Positions 46,797 to 56,231 of a stretch of DNA of 64,000 nt are shown here, piece after piece. The notes under the pieces were generated by a model. It had not been told where the DNA came from and did not search any database. It was given only the letters and a program-made list of their open reading frames with translations. The position numbers were made by a program, and so were the translations under genes. Where the stretch lies: contig NZ_CP014646.1 of NCBI RefSeq assembly GCF_001051995.2, positions 2,852,001 to 2,916,000 of the forward strand, given 5' to 3'. Position 1 is the first letter of the stretch, and every line of letters begins with the position of its first letter. The stretch comes from Thauera humireducens. GTDB taxonomy: Bacteria > Pseudomonadota > Gammaproteobacteria > Burkholderiales > Rhodocyclaceae.

Positions 46797-47399
46797 ATGA
46801 GCACCGCATCGCCCACCCTGCGCCACTTGTCCGGCCTGCCTGTCGCACCGGCCCGCCTGTCCGAGTCCGCCCTGATCATCGTCGACGCCCAGAACACCTA
46901 CCGCAGTGGCGTCATGCAACTCACCGATGTGGAGCCGGCACTCGATGAATGCGCACGGCTCCTCGCCCGCGCCCGCGCGCTGAGGGTGCCGGTGGTGCAC
47001 ATCCAGCACGATGCCGGCCCCGGGTCACCCTACGACCCAAAGGCCGAATGCGGCGCGATCGCCGACAAGGTGGCACCGGTCGTCGGCGAGCCGGTGGTGG
47101 TCAAGCATTATCCGAACTCCTTCGTCGGCACCGAACTCGACGGACATCTCAAGGCGGCGGGGGTGAAGAACCTCGTCATCGTGGGCTTCATGACCCACAT
47201 GTGCATCAACTCCACCGCGCGCGGCGCCTTCAACCTCGGCTACGCGGTGACCGTCCCGGCCGCCGCTACGGCCACGCGCGCGCTGCCCGCGCCCGACGGC
47301 AGCGTCATCGAAGCGGCGACCCTGCAGTCCGCCGCACTGGCCGCACTCGCCGACCTGTTCGCGGTCGTGGTGGCCAACGGCGCAGCCATTCCGGACTGA
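46797..47399 (+). CDS. Cysteine hydrolase (isochorismatase family)
   Basis: 200-residue hydrolase of the isochorismatase/nicotinamidase superfamily. The catalytic triad is visible: Asp in LIIVDAQNTY (near residue 30), Lys in VVKHYPNSF (near 102) and Cys in GFMTHMCINSTARGA (near 138), with the non-proline cis bond typically before the Cys region. Substrate cannot be named; relatives cleave isochorismate, nicotinamide or N-carbamoyl compounds. GAGGA lies before the start. Probably controlled by the divergent LysR regulator. Confidence 0.88.
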   Translation: MSTASPTLRHLSGLPVAPARLSESALIIVDAQNTYRSGVMQLTDVEPALDECARLLARARALRVPVVHIQHDAGPGSPYDPKAECGAIADKVAPVVGEPVVVKHYPNSFVGTELDGHLKAAGVKNLVIVGFMTHMCINSTARGAFNLGYAVTVPAAATATRALPAPDGSVIEAATLQSAALAALADLFAVVVANGAAIPD

Positions 47400-47427
47400 G
47401 CCGCGGCGGGTGAGACCGTAGACGGCC

Positions 47428-47465
47428 CACGGCCCCCGACAGCGGATGCGCTGAAGGGGGCCGTG
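47428..47465. repeat. Stem-loop between convergent hydrolase and helicase genes
   Basis: Arms CACGGCCCCC (47428-47437) and GGGGGCCGTG (47456-47465) are perfectly complementary, with an inner CAGCG/CGCTG stem (47440-47444, 47449-47453). There is no U-run on either strand; it could still end or protect both transcripts. Confidence 0.45.
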
Positions 47466-47507
47466 ACGGTTCACGAGGCCGGCGAACCGGCCGGCGTCAA
47501 GACTCGG

Positions 47508-48815
<1,308 letters not shown>

Positions 48816-49184
48816 GTGATTCTTCCTGTGTCTTGCACGCCGGCCTCGATCGAAGCGAGGGCCGGACGGGTTCGGGCCCTGGAGTGGGCCTCAATGGCAT
48901 CGCGCCGCGCCGTACCGGATCGTCCGGAACGGAAGCGGGATCGCAAGGGCGACAAACGCGCGATGGGCGTGGCTGGTCTCGTCGGCCTTCGGAAAAGCCT
49001 GCTAGACCGCGCATCGGCACCAACCGGTTGTCACGATGCCAGACGCTCGGAAGAACGTATGGGGTTCGGCGGGAGGTCGGGGGCGATGGGGCTGTGGTTA
49101 CAGTCCCTCGGGCCGGGCTGGCGGGCATCCTTGTCCGCGCCAAAAACCGCTATGGCCCTGCTGCTGCATTGCACAACGAGGCGC
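48816..49184. other. Long non-coding leader region of the helicase gene
   Basis: No gene is supported in these 370 bp; short open frames here lack ribosome-binding sites and codon bias. If the promoter at 49185-49213 is real this is the 5' untranslated region of the helicase mRNA, long enough to hold regulatory structure, though I see no known riboswitch. Confidence 0.4.
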
Positions 49185-49213
49185 AGTATATCGACTTTCG
49201 CCGCCGCTGTCGC
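49185..49213 (-). promoter_or_regulatory. Candidate promoter of the helicase gene
   Basis: On the minus strand GCGACA (49213-49208) and TATACT (49190-49185) are exactly 17 bp apart, in an AT-richer patch downstream of the HU terminator. Confidence 0.45.
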
Positions 49214-49238
49214 TGAAATCTTGAGAAAAGTGCTTGAC

Positions 49239-49281
49239 CAAAACAAAAAGCGGGTTGGCGCCCCAGGCACCGACCCGCTCT
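49239..49281 (-). terminator. Rho-independent terminator of the HU gene
   Basis: On the minus strand AGCGGGTCGG and CCAACCCGCT (arms 49270-49279 and 49249-49258) form a 10-bp stem with one mismatch, followed by TTTTGTTTTGG. It lies about 40 bases after the HU stop. Confidence 0.75.
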
Positions 49282-49317
49282 GGAAGGGGCGACGCCCCGC
49301 CCGACTTACGTGCTTGC

Positions 49318-49593
49318 TTACTTGTTGACCGCGGCCTTGAGCGTGGCGCCAGCGGTGAACTTGGGCACGCTCGACGCAGCGATCTCGATGGTCGCGCCGG
49401 TCTGCGGATTACGGCCGGTACGGGCAGCGCGCTTCGAGACTTCGAACGAGCCGAAGCCGGTGAACGCAACCTTCTCGCCCTTGCCGAGCTGCTCGGCGAT
49501 GATGTCGAGCACGGCGGACAGCGCGCGATCAGCCTGTGCGCGGGAAACGTCCATACGGTCAGCCAGTGCTTCGACGAATTCACCTTTGTTCAT
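49318..49593 (-). CDS. hup: DNA-binding protein HU
   Basis: 91-residue histone-like nucleoid protein. The N-terminal helices MNKGEFVEALADRMDVSRAQADRALSAVL, the core GEKVAFTGFGSFEV, and the DNA-contacting arm RAARTGRNPQTGATIEI with the tip proline are typical of HupB. Short monocistronic unit with its own terminator. A TAGAAT -10-like hexamer is visible upstream on the minus strand near 49652. Confidence 0.96.
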   Translation of the reverse strand: MNKGEFVEALADRMDVSRAQADRALSAVLDIIAEQLGKGEKVAFTGFGSFEVSKRAARTGRNPQTGATIEIAASSVPKFTAGATLKAAVNK

Positions 49594-49824
49594 GCTTTTC
49601 CTCGATTGGTGTGAGTGGAGTGTTCTGGAGAGTCCGATCTACGCGGCGGATTCTAGCACCGTCGCGGCTTGTGGGGCATTTCGTAACACGCTGGCGTGAC
49701 GTGTGGCATAAGGCGTCTCCGGTCTGCGGCGCCGACCCCAGAATCAAAGGCCGCACGGGCTGCATGTGCAGCCAACTTCCGCGCTATCCTTGCAGCACGA
49801 AGGAACCCGTGCCCGAGGGCCGTA

Positions 49825-50988
49825 ATGCAGCAGCAACCATCCGCCGACGACGAAGGCGTTGTCCGCATCACCGCACACCGCCGCGCCAACCGCATCGTCA
49901 GGACGACGGTGGCCATGCCCGGCGCGGCTGCCCGCAGTCGTCTTCTCATCGGACTCGATCCGGCCGCGGCGATCGACACCCTCGCCGCCCACGCGACGCA
50001 CAGCCCGCGCGCCCATGCGCTGGCGCTCGGCCAGGCCTGTGCCGCCGCGATGGGCGACGCCCCGCCGGACCACGCCACGCTCGTCGCCATCGAGCGCGAA
50101 CTGGCGGCCGAGGCGGCCGGCACGCATCTGCGCCGGCTCCTGATCGAATGGCCCCAAGCGCTCGGACATGATGCGCGCCATAGCCGCTACAACGAGTTCC
50201 ATCGCCGCCTGAGGACGAAAACCGACGCCGCCTCGTTCTTCGAACTCGGTGGCGACGTGCTTGACCTGGTGGCGCGCGAGATGCTGGCGGGCTTCTTCAA
50301 CCGCATCCGCATGCCGCACAACCTCGCCGAGTTCATCGAGCGGGCGGACACCGGCAGCATCCTCGGCGCCGTGTTGCGCGACATGATCGAGCTCGGCCCC
50401 TCGCAGCCCAGCGCGGGACGCGGCGTTGCCATCCTCGGCACGCAGACCGCCGCCGCGTGGGTGGCGACGATCGGAGCCTGGCCGTCGGACGAATTTGTCG
50501 CCCATCCGACCTTCGCCGGCGAACCGGCAGAGACGGGCCCGCTGGCACGGCATGCCGCCTCGCCGCTGGTGCGCCTGCTGCTGGACCGCGGCCACCGGCT
50601 GTCGGCGCGTCTGTTCTCGAAGATCATCGACCTGGCCGACTGCGCCAGTCGCATGCGTTATCCGCTGACTGACGAAGTTCCCCCGCTGCTCGATGCGGCA
50701 GCGGCGGGTCCGGGAGTCGGCATGGCCCGCGCCAGCACGGCGCGCGGCGTGCTGTTGTGCTGGGTCAGGATGGAGGCGGGACGCATCGCCGACTGTCGCA
50801 TCGTGCCCGCGGCGGCATGGAACTTCCATCCGGAAGGCGCCTTCTGCCGCGAAGCCTGCAGCAGCATCGACGAAAGCCCGGAGGCCGCGATGCGCCGCCT
50901 GTCACTGCTGGCGCTGGCGCTGGACCCGTCACTGCCCTATCGCATCGAGCTGGTCGAAGACACGGGCAAGGGCCGCAAACGCGCCTGA
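49825..50988 (+). CDS. HupK/HoxV-like hydrogenase assembly protein (large-subunit-like)
   Basis: 387-residue protein that resembles a [NiFe]-hydrogenase large subunit stripped of its nickel ligands: an N-terminal RIVRTTVAMPGAAARSRLLIGLDPAAAIDTLAAH segment where large subunits carry the first CxxC, and a C-terminal AAWNFHPEGAFC segment matching the conserved region before the final cysteines of the large subunit. This pattern fits HupK/HoxV, shown in other bacteria to act as a scaffold for transfer of the Fe(CN)2CO group. The hyp operon 7.5 kb upstream supports this. The start at 49825 has GAGG upstream. Identification is by motif and context only, so moderately sure. Confidence 0.65.
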   Translation: MQQQPSADDEGVVRITAHRRANRIVRTTVAMPGAAARSRLLIGLDPAAAIDTLAAHATHSPRAHALALGQACAAAMGDAPPDHATLVAIERELAAEAAGTHLRRLLIEWPQALGHDARHSRYNEFHRRLRTKTDAASFFELGGDVLDLVAREMLAGFFNRIRMPHNLAEFIERADTGSILGAVLRDMIELGPSQPSAGRGVAILGTQTAAAWVATIGAWPSDEFVAHPTFAGEPAETGPLARHAASPLVRLLLDRGHRLSARLFSKIIDLADCASRMRYPLTDEVPPLLDAAAAGPGVGMARASTARGVLLCWVRMEAGRIADCRIVPAAAWNFHPEGAFCREACSSIDESPEAAMRRLSLLALALDPSLPYRIELVEDTGKGRKRA

Positions 50989-51003
50989 ACGCGGCGCGCC
51001 CGG

Positions 51004-51501
51004 TCAGTCGGCGACGCGGCGATAGGCGCCACCGAAGTACAGCAGGGGCAGGCGCTCCTCGCGATCGAAATCGACCACTTCGCTGATGAACACGATGTGG
51101 TCGCCACCGTCGTGACGCACGGTGTTGCGGCACACGAAGCGCGCGCAGCAGCCCTTGAGCAAGGGCACCCCGCCCTGCCCGACCTCGACCTCCAGCCCGG
51201 CGAAGCGCTCGCCGTTGCGGCTGGCGAAGCGTTGCGACAGTTCCATCTGGTCTTCGGCCAGCACGTTGATCGCGTAGTATTCGCAGCCCTCGAACAACGG
51301 CCGGCTCGGCAGATCGTTGGCGAGGCTCCACACGATCAGCGGCGGATCGAGCGACACGGAGTTGAACGAATTCACCGTCAGCCCGATCGGTTCGCCGGCC
51401 GGCGTGCGCGTGGTCACCACCGTGATGCCGGTCGCGAACATGCCGAGGGCGTTGCGGAAACGGCGGGAGAAGTCCTCGCCGGAGAGCGTCTGCTGGGTCA
51501 T
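51004..51501 (-). CDS. Flavin reductase family protein
   Basis: 165-residue FMN-binding split-barrel protein of the flavin reductase-like family (HpaC/RutF type): FRNALGMFATGITVVTT, GLTVNSFNSVSLDPPLIVWSL, YAINVLAEDQMELSQRFAS, and C-terminal HIVFISEVVDFDREERLPLLYFGGAYR. Such enzymes supply reduced flavin to a monooxygenase or reduce flavin themselves; no oxygenase is adjacent. It converges with the HupK-like gene (15 bp between stops). Confidence 0.9.
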   Translation of the reverse strand: MTQQTLSGEDFSRRFRNALGMFATGITVVTTRTPAGEPIGLTVNSFNSVSLDPPLIVWSLANDLPSRPLFEGCEYYAINVLAEDQMELSQRFASRNGERFAGLEVEVGQGGVPLLKGCCARFVCRNTVRHDGGDHIVFISEVVDFDREERLPLLYFGGAYRRVAD

Positions 51502-51631
51502 GGGGGCGTCGTCGCGGTGGGATCCGCGCCTGTAGTAATACGAACGAAGGCGCGGATTATGGCCGCACGGGGAACCTACGTCGAGGGTGGGCGCCCTGAT
51601 TCATCACAAAAAACGCAGGAAAAACCGTGAC

Positions 51632-52699
51632 ATGAGTGATTTCGCCGACCGCCTGATCGCCTGGCAGCGCCACCACGGGCGCCATGACCTGCCCTGGCAG
51701 GGCGGACACGACCCGTACCGCATCTGGCTGTCAGAGATCATGCTGCAGCAGACCCAGGTCGACACCGTCATCCCCTACTACCAGCGCTTCCTCGCGCGCT
51801 TCCCGGATGTTGCCAGCCTCGCGGCGGCGCCGGTGGAAGACGTGATGACCCTGTGGAGCGGCCTCGGCTACTACGCGCGCGCCCGCAACCTGCATCGCGC
51901 GGCATGCACGATCGTCGAGGCACACGGCGGGGCCTTTCCGCGCAGCGCGGCGGAGATCGCCGGCCTGCCGGGCATCGGGCGCTCGACTGCCGCCGCCATC
52001 GCCGCCTTCGCCTATGGCGAGCGCGCCGCCATCCTCGACGGCAACGTCAAGCGCGTGCTGTGCCGCATTTTCGGCGTGGAGGGGTTCCCTGGCGAGAAGG
52101 CGGTGGAGAACCGCCTGTGGGCACTGGCGGAATCACTGCTGCCCGAGCATGAGGTCGGACGCTACATCCAGGCCCAGATGGACCTCGGTGCCACCCTCTG
52201 CACCCGCGGCAAGCCGGCCTGCAGCCGCTGCCCCTTCGCCGACGACTGTGTCGCGCGCCGCGAGAACCGCGTCGCCGAGCTACCGACGCCGCGGCCGAAG
52301 AAAGTCGTGCCGCGCCGCCAGGCACGCTTTGCGGTCATCACGCACGAGGACCGGGTGCTGCTGGAGCGTCGGCCGCCGACCGGGATCTGGGGCGGACTGC
52401 TGGCCCTGCCCGAGATCCCTGACGAAGTGGCCGACGTGGGCGCCTGGGCTGCAGCGCGCTTCGGGCTCGCCTGCGCGGCGCCGCAGCCGCTGGCCCCGCT
52501 GACGCATGCGTTCACCCATTTCGTGCTCGACATCGAGCCGCTCCGACTGCAAGCCACCGCGAATGCAGCGCCGCACACCCTGGCGGATGAGCCCGCCCTG
52601 CTGTGGCAGCCGCTTGCCGGCGCAGACGAGGCCGCGCTGCCGACCCCGGTGCGCCGGATCCTCTGCGCCTTGCAGACGCCGGACCTGTTCTCGGGCTGA
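51632..52699 (+). CDS. mutY: A/G-specific adenine glycosylase MutY
   Basis: 355-residue base-excision repair enzyme that removes adenine paired with 8-oxoguanine. Helix-hairpin-helix GLPGIGRSTAAAIAAFAYG with the catalytic Asp in AILDGNVKRV, the [4Fe-4S] ligands in CTRGKPACSRCPFADDC (C-x6-C-x2-C-x5-C), and a C-terminal NUDIX-like domain (about 230-350, GIWGGLLALPE) are present. N-terminal Glu of LSEIMLQQTQV is the catalytic acid. ATG 51632 is chosen for the family start MSDFADRLIAWQR. Confidence 0.95.
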   Translation: MSDFADRLIAWQRHHGRHDLPWQGGHDPYRIWLSEIMLQQTQVDTVIPYYQRFLARFPDVASLAAAPVEDVMTLWSGLGYYARARNLHRAACTIVEAHGGAFPRSAAEIAGLPGIGRSTAAAIAAFAYGERAAILDGNVKRVLCRIFGVEGFPGEKAVENRLWALAESLLPEHEVGRYIQAQMDLGATLCTRGKPACSRCPFADDCVARRENRVAELPTPRPKKVVPRRQARFAVITHEDRVLLERRPPTGIWGGLLALPEIPDEVADVGAWAAARFGLACAAPQPLAPLTHAFTHFVLDIEPLRLQATANAAPHTLADEPALLWQPLAGADEAALPTPVRRILCALQTPDLFSG

Positions 52700-52706
52700 A
52701 GCGGGC

Positions 52707-53318
52707 TCAGGCGAGCTTCGGCAACAATCCGTGCTCGCGCAGGAACTGCTGCAGGATCTCCAGCCGGCTGATCACGTCATCGAGTTCGAGCAGACGCTGC
52801 TTGGCCTCCAGCGGCACCGGCAGCAATTCTGCGTAGCGCGCACCGACCCAGCCCGCATCGTCGAAGCGGTGCGGCGGCGGCAGGCGGTCGCCGAGTTCGG
52901 CGACGATGGTCTTCAGCAACGGCAGCAGGTCGAGCTGGGCAGTGGGCATCGGCTGCGGCGCGGGCTCGTCCAGCCAGCGCACCTCGCCCACCAGCAGGCC
53001 GTCGCGTTCGACCTCGTGATCGACGACGCGAAAACGTCGGCCGCCGCGCGTCACCAAGGTCAGCAACCCCGCCTGCTCCATGTCCCACTGCTCGATGTGC
53101 GCAGCCGTACCCACCGGATGTGGCACCGCCGTCTCGCCGACCTCCTCGCCAGCGGCGATCAGGCATACGCCGAACGGCGAGCCCTCCCGCATGCAGCGCG
53201 TGACCATGTCCATGTAGCGCGGCTCGAACACGCGCAGCGGCAGCACGCCTTCGGGGAACAGCACGGTCTTGAGCGGAAACAGCGGCAGGCGCGTCAACGT
53301 GCTGGATGTATCGCTCAT
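52707..53318 (-). CDS. LON peptidase substrate-binding-domain protein
   Basis: 203-residue protein consisting of a LON N-terminal (PUA-like) domain only: LTRLPLFPLKTVLFPEGVLPLRVFEPRYMDMV, GTAAHIEQW, GRRFRVVDHEV, plus a helical tail (AKQRLLELDDVISRLEIL). It lacks the AAA+ and protease domains of Lon. Function unknown; possibly a substrate adaptor. Its start overlaps the ubiX stop by four bases, so it is co-translated with ubiX. Confidence 0.88.
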   Translation of the reverse strand: MSDTSSTLTRLPLFPLKTVLFPEGVLPLRVFEPRYMDMVTRCMREGSPFGVCLIAAGEEVGETAVPHPVGTAAHIEQWDMEQAGLLTLVTRGGRRFRVVDHEVERDGLLVGEVRWLDEPAPQPMPTAQLDLLPLLKTIVAELGDRLPPPHRFDDAGWVGARYAELLPVPLEAKQRLLELDDVISRLEILQQFLREHGLLPKLA

Positions 53319-53953
53319 CGGTCACGGCCCTCGGCTTGCGCGGCGTCCTCGCCCCAGCGCGCCATCAACGCATGCGCGACGCCGAGCTGGTCGAGGATGC
53401 GTGCGACAACGAAGTCAACGAGGTCTCCGACCGACTGCGGGTGGTGATAGAAGCCCGGGTTGGGCGGCAGGATGCACACGCCCAGGCGCGCGAGCCTGAG
53501 CATGTTCTCGAGATGGATCGCCGAATACGGCGTCTCCCGCGGCACCAGCACCAGCTTGCGTCCTTCCTTGATCACGACGTCGGCCGCGCGCTCGATCAGG
53601 TTCTGGCTCAGTCCGCCGGCAATGGCGGCCAGCGTCGCCATCGTGCACGGGCACACCACCATCGCGTCGGGCGGATTCGATCCCGAGGCCGGCGGCGCGA
53701 ACCACTCCTCGCGGCCGAACACGCGCAACTGGCCCGGCGCCGCGCCGAAGCGCGCCGACAGCTCGGCCTCGACCTCCGCCGGGCGCGCCGGCAGGTTCCA
53801 GTCCATCTCCTGCCGGGCGACGATCTGCGCCACCTGCGAATACAGCAGCCACACGCGATGTCCGGCCTGCAGCAGGCATTCGACCAGCCGCACCCCATAG
53901 GGCAGGCCGGACGCGCCGGTGAATGCGACGGTAATGGTACGTGGGGGGCTCAT
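53315..53953 (-). CDS. ubiX: Flavin prenyltransferase UbiX
   Basis: 212-residue enzyme that prenylates FMN to give the cofactor of UbiD-type decarboxylases, needed in ubiquinone synthesis. Typical motifs: VAFTGASGLPYGVRLVECLL, VCPCTMATLAAIAGGLSQNLIERAADVVIKEGRKLVLVPRETPYSAIHLENML and PPNPGFYHHPQSVGDLVDFVVARILDQLG. ubiD is not in the window. Overlaps the LON-domain gene downstream. Confidence 0.95.
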   Translation of the reverse strand: MSPPRTITVAFTGASGLPYGVRLVECLLQAGHRVWLLYSQVAQIVARQEMDWNLPARPAEVEAELSARFGAAPGQLRVFGREEWFAPPASGSNPPDAMVVCPCTMATLAAIAGGLSQNLIERAADVVIKEGRKLVLVPRETPYSAIHLENMLRLARLGVCILPPNPGFYHHPQSVGDLVDFVVARILDQLGVAHALMARWGEDAAQAEGRDR

Positions 53954-53988
53954 CGGCCTCCTTCAGCCAGAAATGACGGCGCGCAAAG

Positions 53989-55155
53989 TCAGCGCAGATA
54001 GTCCGTGATCAACTCCCAGCGCCCGTTGCGGATCTGCGCCAGACGCCCATGGCGGTTGCCGAGGTGGTCGTCGGCACTGAAGCGGTACGCCGGGCTGCCG
54101 AAGTAATCACGGGTGAATTCGAGGCGTTCGAGGGTGCGCGCGAACGCCTCGGGCGTCAAGTCGCGACCGGTCGCCTCGGCGGTGCGCACGAACATGTCGG
54201 CCAGCGAGTAGCCCATCACGCTCCAGACATTGGGCGCCGCACCGAAACGCGCGCGATAGCGCTCGATCCAGCCGGCGAGCTGGCTGTTCGCGCCCTCGGC
54301 ATACGGGTGCGGCAGCACGCTGACGCCGTACAGGCCCTCGACCGCCTCGCCGCCGAGTTCGTGCGTCTGCGCCGAATAGCCCGAAGCCGTCACCAGCATG
54401 TCGACCTTCCAGCCAATGCGCCTCGCCTCGGCCATCGCCGCCACGGTTTCGCGCACGACGGTGGCGAGCACGACCAGGTCGCACTCGGCCGCGCGCAGGC
54501 GGGCGATCTGGCTCGACAGGTCGGTGGCGCCGCGCTTGTAGCCGGTGCGCTCGAACAGCGTCTGACCGAGCTTCTCCAGGCCGGTCTCCACCCCCTTCAT
54601 GACCTCGAGACCGTAATCGTCGTCCTGGTACAGCAGGCAGGTGCGGCGATAGCCGCCGGCCTGCACCATGTGCCGCGTCGCGGCTTCCATATAGTCCTGG
54701 TAAGGCGCGAAGTTCTGGAACTTGAGCGGATGCAGCGGTTCGTAGGTCGCCTTGTGCGGCGAAAACGGAAACAGGTGCAGGCGCCCGGCCTCGAGCACCA
54801 CCGGCATCGTCGCCATCACCACCGGCGTCCCCATCGTGGCGATGAAGGCAAAGGCCTTGTCGCGCTGCACCAGCTTGCGCGCCGCCAGCACCCCACGCTT
54901 GGGATCGTAGCCCGCATCCTCGACCGCCAGCCGCAGCTTGCGACCGTGCACGCCGCCGGCAGCATTGGCCTCGTCGAAGCGCATCAGCATGCCGTCGCGC
55001 ACCGGCGTGCCCAGCATCGCGATCGGCCCCGACAGATCCGAGATGTGGCCGACGACGATCTCTTGCGTGCTGACCCCGGCGACATCGGCCGCATGAACGG
55101 ACGTGCCCGCCAGGGCGGCAAGCAGGGCAAGGGCTGGTCGGCGCAGGCATTTCAT
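53989..55155 (-). CDS. ABC transporter substrate-binding protein (branched-chain amino-acid type)
   Basis: 388-residue periplasmic binding protein of the LivK/Peripla_BP_6 family. Signal peptide about 1-22 (LALLAALAGTSVHA), then EIVVGHISDLSGPIAMLGTPVRDGMLMRFDEANAAGGVHGRKLRLAVEDAGYDP, RGATDLSSQIARLRAAECDLVVLATVV and YRFSADDHLGNRHG. The ATG at 55155 is used since it begins the signal peptide. The two permease genes upstream (livM-, livH-type) are on the same strand; ligand unknown, relatives bind aromatic acids and amides as well as amino acids. Confidence 0.9.
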   Translation of the reverse strand: MKCLRRPALALLAALAGTSVHAADVAGVSTQEIVVGHISDLSGPIAMLGTPVRDGMLMRFDEANAAGGVHGRKLRLAVEDAGYDPKRGVLAARKLVQRDKAFAFIATMGTPVVMATMPVVLEAGRLHLFPFSPHKATYEPLHPLKFQNFAPYQDYMEAATRHMVQAGGYRRTCLLYQDDDYGLEVMKGVETGLEKLGQTLFERTGYKRGATDLSSQIARLRAAECDLVVLATVVRETVAAMAEARRIGWKVDMLVTASGYSAQTHELGGEAVEGLYGVSVLPHPYAEGANSQLAGWIERYRARFGAAPNVWSVMGYSLADMFVRTAEATGRDLTPEAFARTLERLEFTRDYFGSPAYRFSADDHLGNRHGRLAQIRNGRWELITDYLR

Positions 55156-55256
55156 CGCAGAAGGTCTCCTGGAAGGGTTCGAGACGGCAGGCACGCTGCC
55201 ATCGAGGGCGTCAGATTGTCGACGGATCCAAAATTATCGACAAGCGGGTATCGCCC

Positions 55257-56231
55257 TCATCCGCCGCGCGGACCACTGGCCAGCCCCTGTGGTCGCAGCA
55301 GGACGACCGCCACGATGATCGCACCGAACAGCACCAGCTCCAGTCCTGCGGCGCGCGCCCAGTCGCCGGGCAGCGCATCGCGCAGCACGGCGATCGCCTG
55401 TGGGATCGCCACCACCACCAGCGCGCCCCACACTGCACCGGACAGGCGCCGCGCGCCGCCGATGAAGGCCAGCATCAGCAGCTCGAACGAGAACACGAGG
55501 CCGAACTGCTCCGGGCTGATGAAACCGATCCAGTGCGCGTACAGGCCGCCGCCCAGTGCAGACAGGCTGCCGCCGACGATGAAGGCACGCAGCTTGGCCG
55601 CGCCAGGCGCGATGCCGCAGGTGTCGGCAGCTGCCTCGTCCTCGCGCACCGCACGCCACGCCCGTCCGAGGCGCGAGCGCAGCAGGCGGGCGGCGAGCGC
55701 GAGCGCGACCAGCAGCACGACGCCGCTGACTGCCGCCTGCGCCAGTGGCGTGTCGGCCTGCCACCCGCCCGCGCCGAATGCCGGCACGACCAGGCCCGCC
55801 GGGCCATGCGTCAAGGACTCCCAGCGCACCAGCGCTTCCTCGACGATCAGCGCGAACGCCAGCGTGCTCATGCCGAAATACAGTCCGCCAAGGCGTCCCG
55901 CCGGGAGGCTCGCCAGCACCCCGCCCAGCGCACCGACTCCGGCCGTCAGCGGCAAGGCCAGCAGCGGCGCCACGCCTGCCTGCACCAGCAGGGTCTGGGC
56001 ATAGGCGCCCAGCGCGACGAGCGCGCCCTGCCCAAGCACGATCTGCCCCGCCTGACCGACGATGATCACCACGCCGAGACCGGCGATCGCATAGGTCGCG
56101 ACCAGCGTCGCCTGGCCGAAGGCGAAATCGGCACCGAGCCAGCCCACCGCCAGGGCCACCATCAACCCCACGACGAGGACCATCCGCAGCAGGCGCAGCC
56201 CGCCCGGCGCCGCCACCGGCGTCGCGTTCAT
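55257..56231 (-). CDS. Branched-chain amino-acid-type ABC permease (LivM)
   Basis: 324-residue inner-membrane permease with about nine helices: GLGVVIIVGQAGQIVLGQGALVALGAYAQTLLV, the ATPase-contacting SRLGRAWRAVREDEAAADTCGIAPGAAKLRAFIVGGSLSALGGGLYAHWIGFISPEQF, and a C-terminal LLRPQGLA. It overlaps the livH-type gene by ATGA. No LivG/LivF ATPases are found in the cluster. Confidence 0.92.
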   Translation of the reverse strand: MNATPVAAPGGLRLLRMVLVVGLMVALAVGWLGADFAFGQATLVATYAIAGLGVVIIVGQAGQIVLGQGALVALGAYAQTLLVQAGVAPLLALPLTAGVGALGGVLASLPAGRLGGLYFGMSTLAFALIVEEALVRWESLTHGPAGLVVPAFGAGGWQADTPLAQAAVSGVVLLVALALAARLLRSRLGRAWRAVREDEAAADTCGIAPGAAKLRAFIVGGSLSALGGGLYAHWIGFISPEQFGLVFSFELLMLAFIGGARRLSGAVWGALVVVAIPQAIAVLRDALPGDWARAAGLELVLFGAIIVAVVLLRPQGLASGPRGG

